60,742 nucleotides of DNA from Symbiodinium natans (lineage: Eukaryota > Sar > Dinophyceae > Suessiales > Symbiodiniaceae), in assembly GCA_905221605.1 (NCBI GenBank), contig CAJNDS010000269.1, positions 972,462 through 1,033,203 on the forward strand, read 5' to 3'. The position numbers and the translations under genes were made by a program. A model generated the notes under the pieces. That model saw only the letters and a program-made list of their open reading frames with translations. It did no database searches and was not told the DNA's origin. This document shows positions 41,121 to 50,155 of the stretch, one piece after another; position 1 is the stretch's first letter; every line of letters begins with the position of its first letter.

Positions 41121-41422
41121 GTCAGTTGGAGGGAGGCAGCCTTGGAATGCCCCCTGGGCTTTGCGACCGCGAATCTGATCAAGGCCATGCTCTGCTCCCT
41201 GGTCGCCCAGTGGTACCCGTTTCGCCCATTTTTGGTTCAAGGTTCCCTCATAAAGTAGCCCTAAACCCTAAACCCGAAACCCTAAACGCTAAACCCTCAT
41301 AAAGTAACATGATGTGGGTCTCTGGGCTGCTGAGAGGCTCCCACACGGAGTCCGTCTGCTTCCGGGCGCACGAGACGATGCTCTCGGCGGTGCTGCAAGA
41401 TGTCCCGTTCCTTGGGGACTAA
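41121..41422 (+). CDS. Hypothetical gene end split exactly by an introner
   Basis: Exon to 41199 reads VSWREAALECPLGFATANLI-KAMLCS. The element 41200-41336 is flanked by GCTCCC (41194-41199 and 41337-41342). Removing the element and one copy gives MLCS|HTESVCFRAHETMLSAVL... to TAA 41420, with no frame change. Family unknown. Confidence 0.6.
41200..41336. mobile_element. Introner, family A, with 6-bp target duplication
   Basis: TGGTCGCCCAGTGGTACCCG...GTGGGTCTCTGGGCTGCTGAGAG, 137 bp, direct repeats GCTCCC on each side. CCCTAAA units lie in the middle. Confidence 0.85.
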
Positions 41423-41555
41423 ACTGAGCCCTAACATGGGGTTTAGGGTTTAGGTTTGGGGCTCATATTTGCCAAAAAAATAGTATAGATCCCGAAAAGG
41501 TATAGGGTTCATACGAACCCAAGAGGGGTCTAGTAGGATGATCCCAATTTTTTAG

Positions 41556-42435
41556 GCTTCACGTGCTCCCCAAGGCTGCAGCGTGTGGCTGGTAGCGGGT
41601 GGCCGCTCTTGCATTTGCTGGGCCATGTCTCTCGGGTCGTGAGGCCCGAAGCATCCGAAGCACGTTCTGCTCGTGCCACACGCAAGAAGCAAGCTTGCAC
41701 TAAACGCCTAGACTTGGGATGTTTCCCCCCTGATTAGGGATTATCATAGGGGCTACTAATAATCCCTATGAAGGACTCTTAGTATAAAGGGGGAACATCC
41801 CAACCCTGAGCCCCTAAACCCCAAAACCCCACATGGCACAGGCGTCACAGATTTCAGCTGGACTTCACGCCTGGCGAGTTGCTCCTGAGGCGGTGAGCCT
41901 CTCGCTTGAGATTTCCAACCGAGGGGCCGACACTTCGGGTTATTACAGTTTAGGGTTTTAGGGTTCAGGGTACTGAGGGATCAACACTTGTACGCATTTT
42001 GTCTGTGGGTGGCTGAGTGGTGCCCTTTTCCCCTTTTGGTTTCGGGGGTTTGTGTGGAACGTCCGCCTGACAGTGACAGGCCCAACGCAGGCAGAGTTCA
42101 ACGAGAGGCCAAAGACTCAGATGTCTTGCTGGCTCTTAGGGAATGAGGGCCGCTGTGTAAGGCCTTCCATGGTAGTATGTAGGGAAATAAGGTACCTATC
42201 GCCTAACGCCCTATGAAGAAGGAGTAAGTTCAAGAAGCCCGGTACACGGGCAGGGACGTGATCGTCGCACAAGGCCTCCCCAAAACCCTAAACCTTAATG
42301 CAGTGCAACTGCCACTGAGAGGCAGCCGCGTCCTCGTCAATGCCCATCCCTTGGTGTGGGCTGGGGCCAACAAATCGTTGCTTCCTTACCAACCCAAGAC
42401 GTGTTTTCTTGCAGGTTACCTCCGAATCCTTCTAG
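41556..42435 (+). CDS. Hypothetical protein, five exons
   Basis: Exon 41556-41716 (after tttttttag) is about 53 codons, FTCSPRLQRVAGSGWPLLHL..., running into a family E element. Exon 41833-41950 reads MAQASQISAGLHAWRVAPEA... Exon about 42047-42121 reads FVWNVRLTVTGPTQAEFNER..., cut by a family F element. Exon about 42233-42353 reads EARYTGRDVIVAQGLPKTLN... and ends CCCTTG|GTGTGG. The last exon 42415-42435 (after tcttgcag, in phase) reads VTSESF, TAG 42433. The last junction is secure. Beta-rich; family unknown. Confidence 0.6.
41714..41805. mobile_element. Inverted-repeat element, family E
   Basis: TTGGGATGTTTCCCCCCTGA...AGTATAAAGGGGGAACATCCCAA. Long terminal inverted repeats and internal 'AGGGATTATCATAGGGGCTA'. 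Confidence 0.85.
42122..42232. mobile_element. Element of family F, diverged
   Basis: CTGGCTCTTAGGGAATGAGG...GGTAGTATGTAGGGAAATAAGG-TACCTA...CTATGAAGAAGGAG. It matches 47528-47653 at the head and the AAGGTACCTA core. Confidence 0.6.
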
Positions 42436-42547
42436 GCTATATATATATATATAACCCTAAACCCTAAACCCTACAACCTGCAAAAAACAGGTTTTGGGTT
42501 CTTAAGGCACGCATCAGCCCATGCGACCTTCAGTTGCTGAAACCCAG

Positions 42548-43309
42548 GCAGGACCTTCAGGCAGGTCGGCAGCGCTATCTGCAGAGTCCGTCGCACAGGG
42601 TTTAGGGTTTAGGGCTTAGGGTTTAGGGTTTAGGGTTTAGGGTTTAGGGTTTAGGGTTTAGGGTTTAGGGGCTGTAACAGGGGCCGCAACTTTTGAGGTT
42701 GTTGACTGTCTTGTGAAAGTTGAGGTTGGGGGAGTGGGGGAGTTCAAAAGCATGGGCCCTGGCAGGGTAAGCGGGTTAAAGGGGGAGGAGTTCAAAAGCA
42801 TGGGCTGTGGCAGGGTTATAAGCAGGGTAATTAAATATCGCCATAACTGGTCATAACCTTATCTAAGGCACTTCTATGTATCCCTAAACCCTAAACCCTA
42901 AACCCTACACCCTCCAAGTAAGATTTTTCAATCTTGATGGCACGGCCAGGCCATCATCCCCAAGCTTCGCGAAGCCGCGGATCAAACTGCCCGGGGCCTC
43001 GGCGGTTCGGTTTGTTTAGGGGTCTTTGGGGGGCTTGTATGTCGGGTTTAGGGTTTAGGGTTTAGGGTTTAGGGCTTAGGGCTTAGGGCTTAGGGTTTAG
43101 GGTTTAGGGTTTAGTGTTCTGCAGGGGGGTGGTTCGGGTTTAGGGCGGGGTCTGTTCTTGATCAGAGGTTTCGAGTTCGGGTTTATAGATTTTGGATTTT
43201 TTCGGTGTTAGGGGTTTCCCGTGCGGCATCTACGATACTTGGGTTGCAGTGGAGAGCCGTTTTTGTTTGGAAACTCCGCTTTGGTGCTTGCCGTTGTTGG
43301 GCACCCTAA
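42548..43309 (+). CDS. Hypothetical protein, three short exons
   Basis: Exon 42548-42598 (after aaacccag) reads AGPSGRSAALSAESVAQ and ends before TTTAGGG. Exon 42949-43008 (after cggccag) reads AIIPKLREAADQTARGLGGS and ends TCG|GTTTG. Exon 43250-43309 (after gggttgcag) reads WRAVFVWKLRFGACRCWAP, TAA 43307. All three begin and end in phase 0, which is consistent with one transcript. Family unknown. Confidence 0.55.
42728..42830. repeat. Direct repeat of GGGGGAGTTCAAAAGCATGGGC
   Basis: The segment around GAGTTCAAAAGCATGGGC followed by TGGCAGGGT occurs at about 42740 and 42789, a roughly 50-bp tandem duplication inside the intron. Confidence 0.8.
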
Positions 43310-43571
43310 CCCCTAAACCCTGAGCCCTTATCGGGCTTAGGGCCTAGGGTTTTCTTCGGAGGACTTGGGCTTGAAGGGTCGTTCGGTATGACGGCAGCCA
43401 TGCCGAGACCCATAAACCCTAAACCCCATGAACCCCGGAAGACCTAAAGCCATAAACCCTAGAAACCCCAAAGGTTAAAACCCAGGAAGCCAATAAACCA
43501 GGGTTTAGGGTTGAGGGTTTAGGGTTTAGGGTTTTGGGTTTAGGGTTTAGGGTCTCCGAAGCCCTCCACTT

Positions 43572-43672
43572 GGGATAATTCCCATTCTACTAGCAGTTCT
43601 CAAAAGGGATTTAGAGTGCCCCCTATTATGATCCTTATTCAGGACTGTTAGTACAAAGGGAGAACATCCTAA
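43572..43672. mobile_element. Inverted-repeat element, family E
   Basis: TTGGGATAATTCCCATTCTACTAGCAGT...AGGACTGTTAGTACAAAGGGA-GAACATCCTAA, with CCCCTATTATGATCCTTATT inside. Confidence 0.75.
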
Positions 43673-43773
43673 GTGCTGGTTTAGGGTTTGGGGGTTTAGG
43701 GTTTGGGGGGTTTAGGGTTTAGGGGTTTAGGGTTTAGGGTATCCTTAGCCCTCAATCACTAAACCCTGAAAGC

Positions 43774-44275
43774 AGCGCCCGCCGAGGCCACTAGGTTTGC
43801 CTTCAGAGGTGCGCTCTCGCCCGGAACCCCTGCTGCCATGCCACAGTGTCTGGGGGACCCCGAAGCCCTAAACCCGAAACCCGAAACCCTAAACCCTAAA
43901 CCCTAAACCCGAAACCCTAAACCCTAAACCCTAAACCCTGAACCCTAGCCCTAAACCCTAAACCCTCGCCCTCAATGCGAGTGTCGTGGGGCCTAAATGC
44001 AAGACCCTAAACCCAGGATGCGCTTGAAGCTGGCAGCCCGAAGACCCTTCAGAGAAACACCAGCCAGCACTCTAAGCATGCCTAAACCCTAAACCCTAAA
44101 CCCTAAACCCTAAACCCTAAACCCTAAACCCTAAACCTAAACCCTAAACCCTAATGAAACCCCAAACCCGAAACCCCAACCCCCACCCCCCCGCAAACTG
44201 TTTACCGCGCACATGCCTAAATACCCGAAACATTCCGAAGCTGAAGCAAAGTCTTTAAGCCCTTAAAACCCGTTA
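43774..44275 (+). CDS. Probable exons of a small gene
   Basis: 43774-43870 reads AAPAEATRFAFRGALSPGTP... An island at 44016-44078 (after taaacccag) is open in two frames (DALEAGSPKTLQRNTSQHSK or MRLKLAARRPFRETPASTL). 44196-44269 reads KLFTAHMPKYPKHSEAEAKS, with a stop after CCC. The islands alternate with CCCTAAA tracts. Linking is inferred. Confidence 0.35.
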
Positions 44276-44381
44276 AACCCGTTAAACCCTTAAGACACTT
44301 AAAACCTTTTAGGGTTTAGGGTTTATGGGTTTGGGGTTTAGGGTTTAGGGCTTAGACCCTTTAGAAAAACCTTATCCCTGT

Positions 44382-44475
44382 GAAGCCAAGACCTGGGCTC
44401 AGGCTGCGGTTAATCTACGCTCCGGCCTTGGAATCGATTCTTGTTGTTTCGATCTGGTCTGGATTGCGAGGGCTT
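44382..44475 (+). CDS. Probable exon, two open frames
   Basis: Either AKTWAQAAVNLRSGLGIDSC... or KPRPGLRLRLIYAPALESIL... between tract remnants. A family E element follows at 44502. Confidence 0.35.
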
Positions 44476-44501
44476 TGGGTTTAGGGTTTAGGGACCACGT
44501 C

Positions 44502-44588
44502 TTATACTAACAGTCCTCAATAGGGATTATGATAGCGGGAACCTTCATCCCTATTAAGGACTGCTAGTTTTAGGGTGGGTTGGGAGCT
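44502..44588. mobile_element. Inverted-repeat element, family E
   Basis: GTCTTATACTAACAGTCCTC...ATTAAGGACTGCTAGTTTTAGGGTGGGTTGGGA. Core AATAGGGATTATGATAGCGGG as in other E copies. Confidence 0.75.
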
Positions 44589-44825
44589 CAAAGCTTGGGT
44601 GGCTTGGGTATGTCGGGTAGGGTATCTCATCTCTTAACAGGAGAGCCTTCGCCATTGCATATTGCCCCCCCCTACCCCCACCCGAAATTTCCTGCGCAGA
44701 CAAAGCCCTGCCCTAAATAAACCCTGATCCCTAAACCCTAAACCCTAAACCCTGATCCCTTAAACCCTGAACAGCCTAAACCCCACCGGGGGAACCCCCA
44801 CAAGGAACTTTTTTCTATATCCACA

Positions 44826-45087
44826 GGATCTCTGGATATTGCAATAGACCCCCCAAAAAATCCAAGAAATGGCATAGTTGCTGAGGTTGCTTCTGCTGTA
44901 ATCACGCAAAATGAAGCTTGGGAGGCTCAATGGGGTTTATAGTCTGACGAGAAGGGGTTGAAGCTCCTAGATCCCATGCAATGGGCATGTGCTTGGAAAA
45001 CCACAAAAACATTGATGGGGGCAGCCGGCGCAGCAATTCTGCTCAATATGATTCGTATGAATATCTCTTTCTGGAGATCGACGCGGT
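44826..45087 (+). CDS. Long exon or pseudo-exon with one in-frame TAG
   Basis: After tatccacag the frame reads SLDIAIDPPKNPRNGIVAEV-ASAVITQNEAWEAQWGL, then TAG at about 44938, then straight on in the same frame SDEKGLKLLDPMQWACAWKT-TKTLMGAAGAAIL to TTTAGGG at 45088. Both parts are convincing. The TAG lies in GGGTTTATAG, the repeat variant abundant from 45120 on. Either an ultra-short insertion is removed, TAG is read through, or the copy is dead. Confidence 0.5.
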
Positions 45088-45300
45088 TTAGGGTTTAGGG
45101 TTGAATTAACGGGTTTAGGGTTTAGGGTTTATAGGGTCTATAGGGTTGATAGGGTTTATACGGTTTATAGGTTTAGGGTTTATAGGGTTTATATATAGGG
45201 TTTATATCGGGTTTATAGGGTTTATAGGTTTTTATAGGGTTTATATAGGGTTTATATAGGGTTTATAGGGTTTAGGGTTTCGGGTGAAAGTGCTTAGGGT
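45088..45300 (+). repeat. GTTTATAGGG/TTTAGGG array
   Basis: Units GGGTTTATAGGG, GGGTTTATATAGGG and TTTAGGG intermixed. Followed (45420-45610) by AAACCC with A7 runs, a further degenerate telomere-like pattern that creates Lys-rich and Phe-rich ORFs. Confidence 0.8.
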
Positions 45301-45658
45301 TTATAAGTTGTAAGTCAGTCTTGAAAGTGATAAGGGAGTATAGGGTTAAAAACTGTTTTGGTGTCAGTTTTGAGCCCAGCAGACCATATGCTACACAGCT
45401 GCCGACAGGGGCAAGTGGAATCCAAAAAAAGCCGTGAAAACCCCAAAAAAACCCAGAAAAAACCCAAAAAAAGGCAGACTCCAAAAACACAGGGCAAACC
45501 CAAAAAAAAGCGTAAAGCGTAGCAACTCCGTAAAAACCCGTGCGATCCCCAAAAAAAGGCGTGCAAAACCCGTAACCGAAATCCAAAAAAACCCGAAAAA
45601 ACTCCAAAAAATGCCGTGCACCCGACGCCGAAAAATCTTACCATTCTGAGCTCAAGTT

Positions 45659-46072
45659 TTGTGTCTCACCGCTCTTTGGGAGATGAACCCGCCCGCCACG
45701 GCTTTGAATTCCGCCCTCAGTGAACTTTACACGTCGGACATGTGGCTTCCGTCAGAGCAGGCATCCAGAGTTGCACAGCTCGGTCTTCATTTTCTCAGGC
45801 CTTCGTCACCTAACAAGAATACTTTGGATGCAAAACTTGCCGTGCCACGGTTTGCATTGTTCCCAAAGCACCATATGGTGTTTCATGCACTCCAGGGCTT
45901 GCTTTTTGCATCAATACAGTTTCAATCCTGTCTGTGAGGACAGGACGAGGATTTTGTAGGGCGAATCAGCCGTGCAACGAGGAGGGCGGAACTCGTGCTG
46001 TGATATCAGCCTCGCTTCGGCGGTATTTGGTACGTTGCCACGCCGTTTGGAGGCATGAGCTGTATTAGGCGA
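45659..46072 (+). pseudogene. Decayed multicopy ORF of dinoflagellate type (mobile-element related)
   Basis: The frame 45659-45937 reads MNPPATALNSALSELYTSDM... and KHHMVFHALQGLLF. After a frame change, about 45943-46004 reads DEDFVGRISRATRRAEL. After another change, 46011-46068 reads LRRYLVRCHAVWRHELY. The order P.HM..H, DEDF.GR.SR..RR, R.L.RYL is one I associate with reiterated ORFs of dinoflagellate genomes, from memory only. Two frameshifts make this copy a relic. Confidence 0.5.
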
Positions 46073-46251
46073 CGGCAAGAGATGGAAAGAGTCTGAACGT
46101 TTGCATTTACACCTAGGTGTGTGAATTCCTAGATTTTTCCAGAATCTCTAGGTTTTTACCAATGGTTTGGCTTTTGGTGAAATATCTGGGTTTTTAGGCT
46201 TACTCTGAGAAATTCTCGACCCAGGGCTCCCCTGGCAAGCCTTAGGCGACA

Positions 46252-47761
46252 ATGGCACATGGCCCTCGCTTCAGTCCCTACGTGAGCCGCTTCATCGGTC
46301 CCTTCCTTGGGCCGCAGGTGAAGCTCATGTTGGCCACAGGGTTTAGGGTTTTAGGATTTTTGGGTTTTTGGGTTTTTGGGTTTTTGGGTTTTGGGTTTTT
46401 GGGTTTTTGGGTTTTTGGGTTTTTGGGTTTTTGGGTTTTTGGGTTTTTGGGTTTTTGGGTTTTTGGGTTTTTGGGTTTTTGGGTTTTGGGTTTTAGGGTT
46501 TTAGGGTTTTAGGGTTTTAGGGTTTTCGGGTTTTCGGGTTTTCGGGTTTTAGGGTTTTAGGGTTTTAGGGTTTTAGGGCTTTAGGGCTTTAGGGTTTTAG
46601 GGTTTTAGGGTTTTAGGGTTTAGGGTTTAGGGTTTAGGGTTCTCAGAATAATGGTCCCCCCTTTTTGGGTGCGTCCCCCAAAAAGGGACCCTGGTTTAGA
46701 GAATCCTTCATAGGGGTCGATCGTCTCCTGACAAGTTGTGTTCCTCTTCGTTTTTTTGAGGGCGTGAGGGAGTATTGTAACTGTTTTGACTCGTCGTTTC
46801 GTTCGAGTTGCAAGGGGCGTATCGACTTATCTTGGAAGGGGCCTGTTATCCATCATCATACCTGCTATTTGGGGTCGCCCTAAACCCTAAGCCCAAAACC
46901 CGAAACTCTAAACTCTAACAGAGGTCGGGCATCTGCGCTTGGGATCGGGGACGAGCTGGTCGTGTTCTGCCTGGACGAGGAGGATGGGTCAGAGGATCAT
47001 TGCAGAGTTGGGTTTAGGGTTTTAGGGTTTAGGGTTTTAGGGCTCAGGGTTTGGGGTTTTAGGGCTCAGGGTTTGAGATTTTAGGGTTTAGGGTTTTAGG
47101 GCTTTAAGGTTTAGAGTCAAAACATGGGGCCCTTTTGGTACCCTGAACTCGAATGAGATTTTTGCATATGGACGCTAAAACAAGGGTCTCATAATGTTGA
47201 CCAACTCCCACGTAGCAAGGGCAGTAAGCCCTAAACCCTAAACCCATTGCAGACCTGGACAACAGCCTACTCGGCAAGGAAGGAATTGGGCACCTTATAT
47301 CCCCTGCATATAGTCTTGAGGGATTATATCAGCTACCTAATCTCCCTACCCCAAACCCTAAACCCTAAACCCTAAACCCTAAACCCTAATCCCTAAACCC
47401 TAAACCCTAAACCCGAAACCCTACTCAGATCCAGACAATTTGCACCATGCGAGGCCTTGGCCAGCTGTCGAGCTGTGCAGGGGCACTGCGTTCGAGGAAC
47501 GCCTTCGCAGAGACCTCAGGCTTGTCTCAAGCTACTGGTTCTTCGTAGGGAATGAGGGAAGTGGGTACTCTATATATATATATGTAATCCTTGAGAGGAA
47601 TATATAGGGGGCATAAGGTACCTAATTCCATACCGACGAAGAACCAGTAGGTGCAGGGCGTGGTGCGCGAGAGAGAGAGAGAGAGAGAGATATGCGCTGC
47701 AAGCCAGAGAGACCAAGAGAGAGAGGTAGAGAGAGAGACAGAGTGGGAACGAGGATACTGA
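46252..47761 (+). CDS. Hypothetical protein, five exons, Arg/Glu-rich tail
   Basis: Exon from ATG 46252 reads MAHGPRFSPYVSRFIGPFLG... into a repeat tract. Exon about 46917-47009 (after ctaacag) reads RASALGIGDELVVFCLDEED... Exon about 47250-47295 (after ccattgcag) reads LDNSLLGKEGIGHL, cut by family F sequence. Exon 47427-47536 (after tactcag) reads IQTICTMRGLGQLSSCAGAL... and ends ACTG|GTTCTTC. The last exon from 47652 joins in phase and reads REREREREICAASQRDQERE..., TGA 47759; its GA-repeat codes the Arg-Glu run. Family unknown. Confidence 0.55.
46340..46645 (+). repeat. (TTTTTGGG)n and (TTTTAGGG)n array, intronic
   Basis: About 17 copies of the 8-mer TTTTTGGG (46358-46490), then TTTTAGGG, TTTTCGGG and back to TTTAGGG. 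Three successive unit types in one intron. Confidence 0.9.
47537..47651. mobile_element. Introner, family F, acting as intron
   Basis: GTTCTTCGTAGGGAATGAGGGA...ATTCCATACCGACGAAGAACCAGTAG, with 'CTACTGGTTCTTCG' exactly inverted as CGAAGAACCAGTAG. GT-AG, phase-matched. A related fragment lies at 47280-47342. Confidence 0.8.
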
Positions 47762-47846
47762 ACAAGTTCACCTTACCGCTGGTGCCCTGCTCAGCTCATT
47801 GTCTGTAGTAGGGAAGTCAAGACTAAGGTACCTGATTCCGAAATTC

Positions 47847-48634
47847 TCCACTCAGAACTCATAAGAACGCCTCTGGTCTGGAGATGTCCCAGGTGTTGTT
47901 GCAACACGACTTCGATGTCATGTGGACCGATTCTGAGCCGGTACTGAGTTTTGCTTTCAGTTTGGGAGCACAAAAAAACCCACTTGAGGTTGGATCTGGA
48001 CGTTTTCCTGTTCCAATCACCCATGACGCCTGTAATCCGGCAACTGCGGGAGAACACGGCGCTGGAGCTGCTGATCTCCGGCTCGTTTGCTGTGGATTGC
48101 ATTTGTTACCGGGCATGCATTCATCAACACATGTTTGGTTCCAGCACATGTGATGATTCATGCTGTTGCCTGTGGTCAGATGTGTAGAATTGCCGCGGAA
48201 GACTTTGCTTGCCGAGGTAGTGGCTGCTTGGCTGCAATCTCGTTCAACTGGCCATCTTGAGTGATGGAGTTCTCCAAGCCTGACAGGCATTGTTCTTTTT
48301 CGGTCGACGGAGTCTGTACGATCCTGGACGCTCGGCTGCACGCGGAAACCAGCACATGCCACTCCTCCATGATCCGGCCATGAAGAAATCGCCGCGCCGC
48401 ACCAGGTTGGCCCAACTGCTGGCACCTGCCTCAGCATCTCCATCTGGGCATGGTCCGATTGTTGAGAATGTGATAATCGCTTATAACACGACTCAGGTAT
48501 GGATGTACGAGCATCCTTATGAGCATGACCAGAAAGCTTTCAGCGCCTTTTTGCGCGCGGGGGAAAGAGTGGCGCCGGGAGCTTACGAAGCTACTCTAGA
48601 ACATACGGAGCACATAGGGCGTTCTTCTCCATGA
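47847..48634 (+). CDS. Glycosyltransferase-like protein (nucleotide-diphospho-sugar transferase type), exons
   Basis: Exon 47858-47940 (after ccactcag) reads LEMSQVLLQHDFDVMWTDSE, matching the G.DVLWTDADVVW strand and metal-binding D.D region of the Nucleotid_trans (DUF271) family. The next segment (from about 47961) reads WEHKKTHLRLDLDVFLFQSP... and ALELLISGSFAVDC. About 20 nt separate the two, so an ultra-short intron or a frameshift is implied. A further large exon 48281-48634 (after cctgacag) is 118 codons, including VENVIIAYNTTQVWMYEHPY, TGA 48632. Its membership of the same gene is inferred. The minus strand is also open (48443-47859), which I consider a shadow. Confidence 0.5.
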
Positions 48635-48689
48635 TGGGTCCTTCTCGGGATCTCCAATCTGTGAAAACATGCATATATATATATATATA

Positions 48690-48735
48690 TAGATACAGAC
48701 ATACATACGTACGTACATACATACATACATCATGT
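48690..48735. repeat. TA/CATACATACGTACG microsatellite
   Basis: (TA)n followed by ACATACATACGTACGTACATACATACA, in a non-coding interval 48635-48830. Confidence 0.85.
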
Positions 48736-48848
48736 ATAGTCTTGAGGGCACTTATAGCGTAGGGCATCAAAGAGGGCTTATGAGGTTGGGGTTGTGTTTG
48801 CATAGGAGCCATGATCAACTAAACCCTAAACCCTAGGTTCGAAAGCGA

Positions 48849-49119
48849 GTTGCCAGTGCCCCCAGAGTGCCTGCCTCAGATTCCACGGCAGCAAGCCCGC
48901 ATGTTGCTCACACATGGTGGCAAACATTCGCCTGACGGAAATCTACCTATATGTATATGTACATGTATATGTAAGGTGTAATCTTTCTTACATATATGCA
49001 CTTGTGTTCATGTATATTCATATGCAACCCCCCCCCCCCCCCCCCCCCCCCAGCCAACCCGAGTCCACTGGTTCCTTGGCAGTCCGGTCCTCTGGACTTC
49101 AGTCGTCCCATGTTCTTGG
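48849..49119 (+). CDS. Two probable exons
   Basis: About 48849-48935 reads ELPVPPECLPQIPRQQARML-LTHGGKHSPDG. The intron has TGTATATG repeats and a C run of 22 (49027-49050). About 49057-49119 (after ccccccag) reads SPLVPWQSGPLDFSRPMFLG and meets GTTTAGG. Proline-rich. No family. Confidence 0.45.
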
Positions 49120-49312
49120 GTTTAGGGTTTAGGGTCTAGGGTCTAGGGTCTAGGGTTTAGGGTTTAGGGTTTAGCAACCCTAAACCCTAAGCCCAACGGA
49201 TAACCCTAAAGCCTGAACCCCGGAAGATCAGAGGCCAAGATCACAAGAATTCCCTGACCCTTGGACCTTGGATCTTGGACCTTGGGAAAGGAATTTGAAA
49301 TATGGACTTGTG

Positions 49313-49404
49313 AAACTAAGTAGGCCCTGGGGATATGTCATATTTTCCCTTAGCGGGCTTAAGACTAATATCTAGCAATATTCTAGGGCCATTCTAAGAA
49401 AGCT
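49313..49404. mobile_element. Introner-like element, family C
   Basis: ACTAAGTAGGCCCTGGGGATATGTCATATTTTCCC...TTCTAGGGCCATTCTAAG. The flanks (FEIWTCETK before, SFEFGAPRVKHVHKVPN after) look coding. Confidence 0.6.
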
Positions 49405-49870
49405 TCGAGTTCGGAGCTCCGCGGGTTAAGCATGTTCATAAAGTACCGAACTGAAGATGTTCAGTTGAACTCTGAAAGATCACTGTGGAAGTGTTGTTGA
49501 ATCATCAATGGCCTATCCCAGAATACGTAAAATCCCGATTGCATTTTCCAAAGCCAAAGATCGCTGGGAAAGCTGCCGTTGAACCGTCAACTGCCGATCC
49601 CAGAGTATTGACAGCTCTTTACGAAACACAGCAAAACGATTTTTTAGTTCAAAGCTGAGGAGTCTGAAGATGACGAAAATTGTCAAAGGAATCCTCAAAG
49701 GTTAGACTGCTGGGTGGGCGAATTAACCATGACAAAGGTGGAGGGGGAGGTGTATCCGCCCCCAAAATTTGTGGTGGATTTGTAAATCTACATATGTATA
49801 GAGAGAGAGAGAGAGAGATTCGAAGACAGAGAAAGATAAAGAGTCCTTTGCTTACATAGTCGTATTCCAG
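49405..49870. other. Low-confidence region
   Basis: Contains a duplicated block (AAATCCCGATTGCATTTTCC.../GCTGCCGTTGAACCGTCAAC against earlier TGTTGTTGAATCATCAATGG), a GA microsatellite (49800-49820) and an open minus-strand stretch (49698-49513). No gene called. Confidence 0.35.
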
Positions 49871-50155
49871 CACCAACTCGGAGGAAAGTGCCCAAATGGG
49901 ATTTCCTGGACCCGGAGACCGAGTTTGTCTCCGCACGACACGTGGATGTGGCTGGCTGGACAGGCCCGGAGGTTTAGGGTTTAGGGTTTATAGGGTTTAG
50001 GGTGTAGGGTTTAGGGTTTAGGGTTTAGGGTTTAGGGTTTAGGGTTTAGGGTTTAGGGTTTAGGGTTTAGGGCTTGGGATTTAGGGTTTAGGGTTAGGTC
50101 AATGTGGCAGCGCAAGTTGGGACCGCTGCTTGAATTAGAGCCATCATCGCCCTGA
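49871..50155 (+). CDS. Hypothetical gene end, two exons around a TTTAGGG intron
   Basis: Exon 49871-49971 (after cgtattccag) reads PTRRKVPKWDFLDPETEFVS... and ends CCGGAG|GTTTAGG. The intron is TTTAGGG units to about 50095. The terminal exon reads MWQRKLGPLLELEPSSP with TGA 50153. The first exon is very protein-like; the second joins by position. Confidence 0.55.
49972..50095 (+). repeat. (TTTAGGG)n intron body
   Basis: About 17 units with one TTTATAGGG and one TTTAGGGTG variant, starting exactly at the GT of the GAG|GTTTAG donor. Confidence 0.85.

Noticed and set aside
46252-46512. GFLGFWVFGFLGF repeat protein continuing from the ATG at 46252
   Set aside because: Only the first 30 codons are non-repetitive; the rest is the TTTTTGGG array read as codons, more likely intron.
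47859-48443. Minus-strand 194-aa ORF
   Set aside because: It overlaps + strand segments with glycosyltransferase-like motifs, good acceptors and phase logic; its own sequence shows no recognisable domain.
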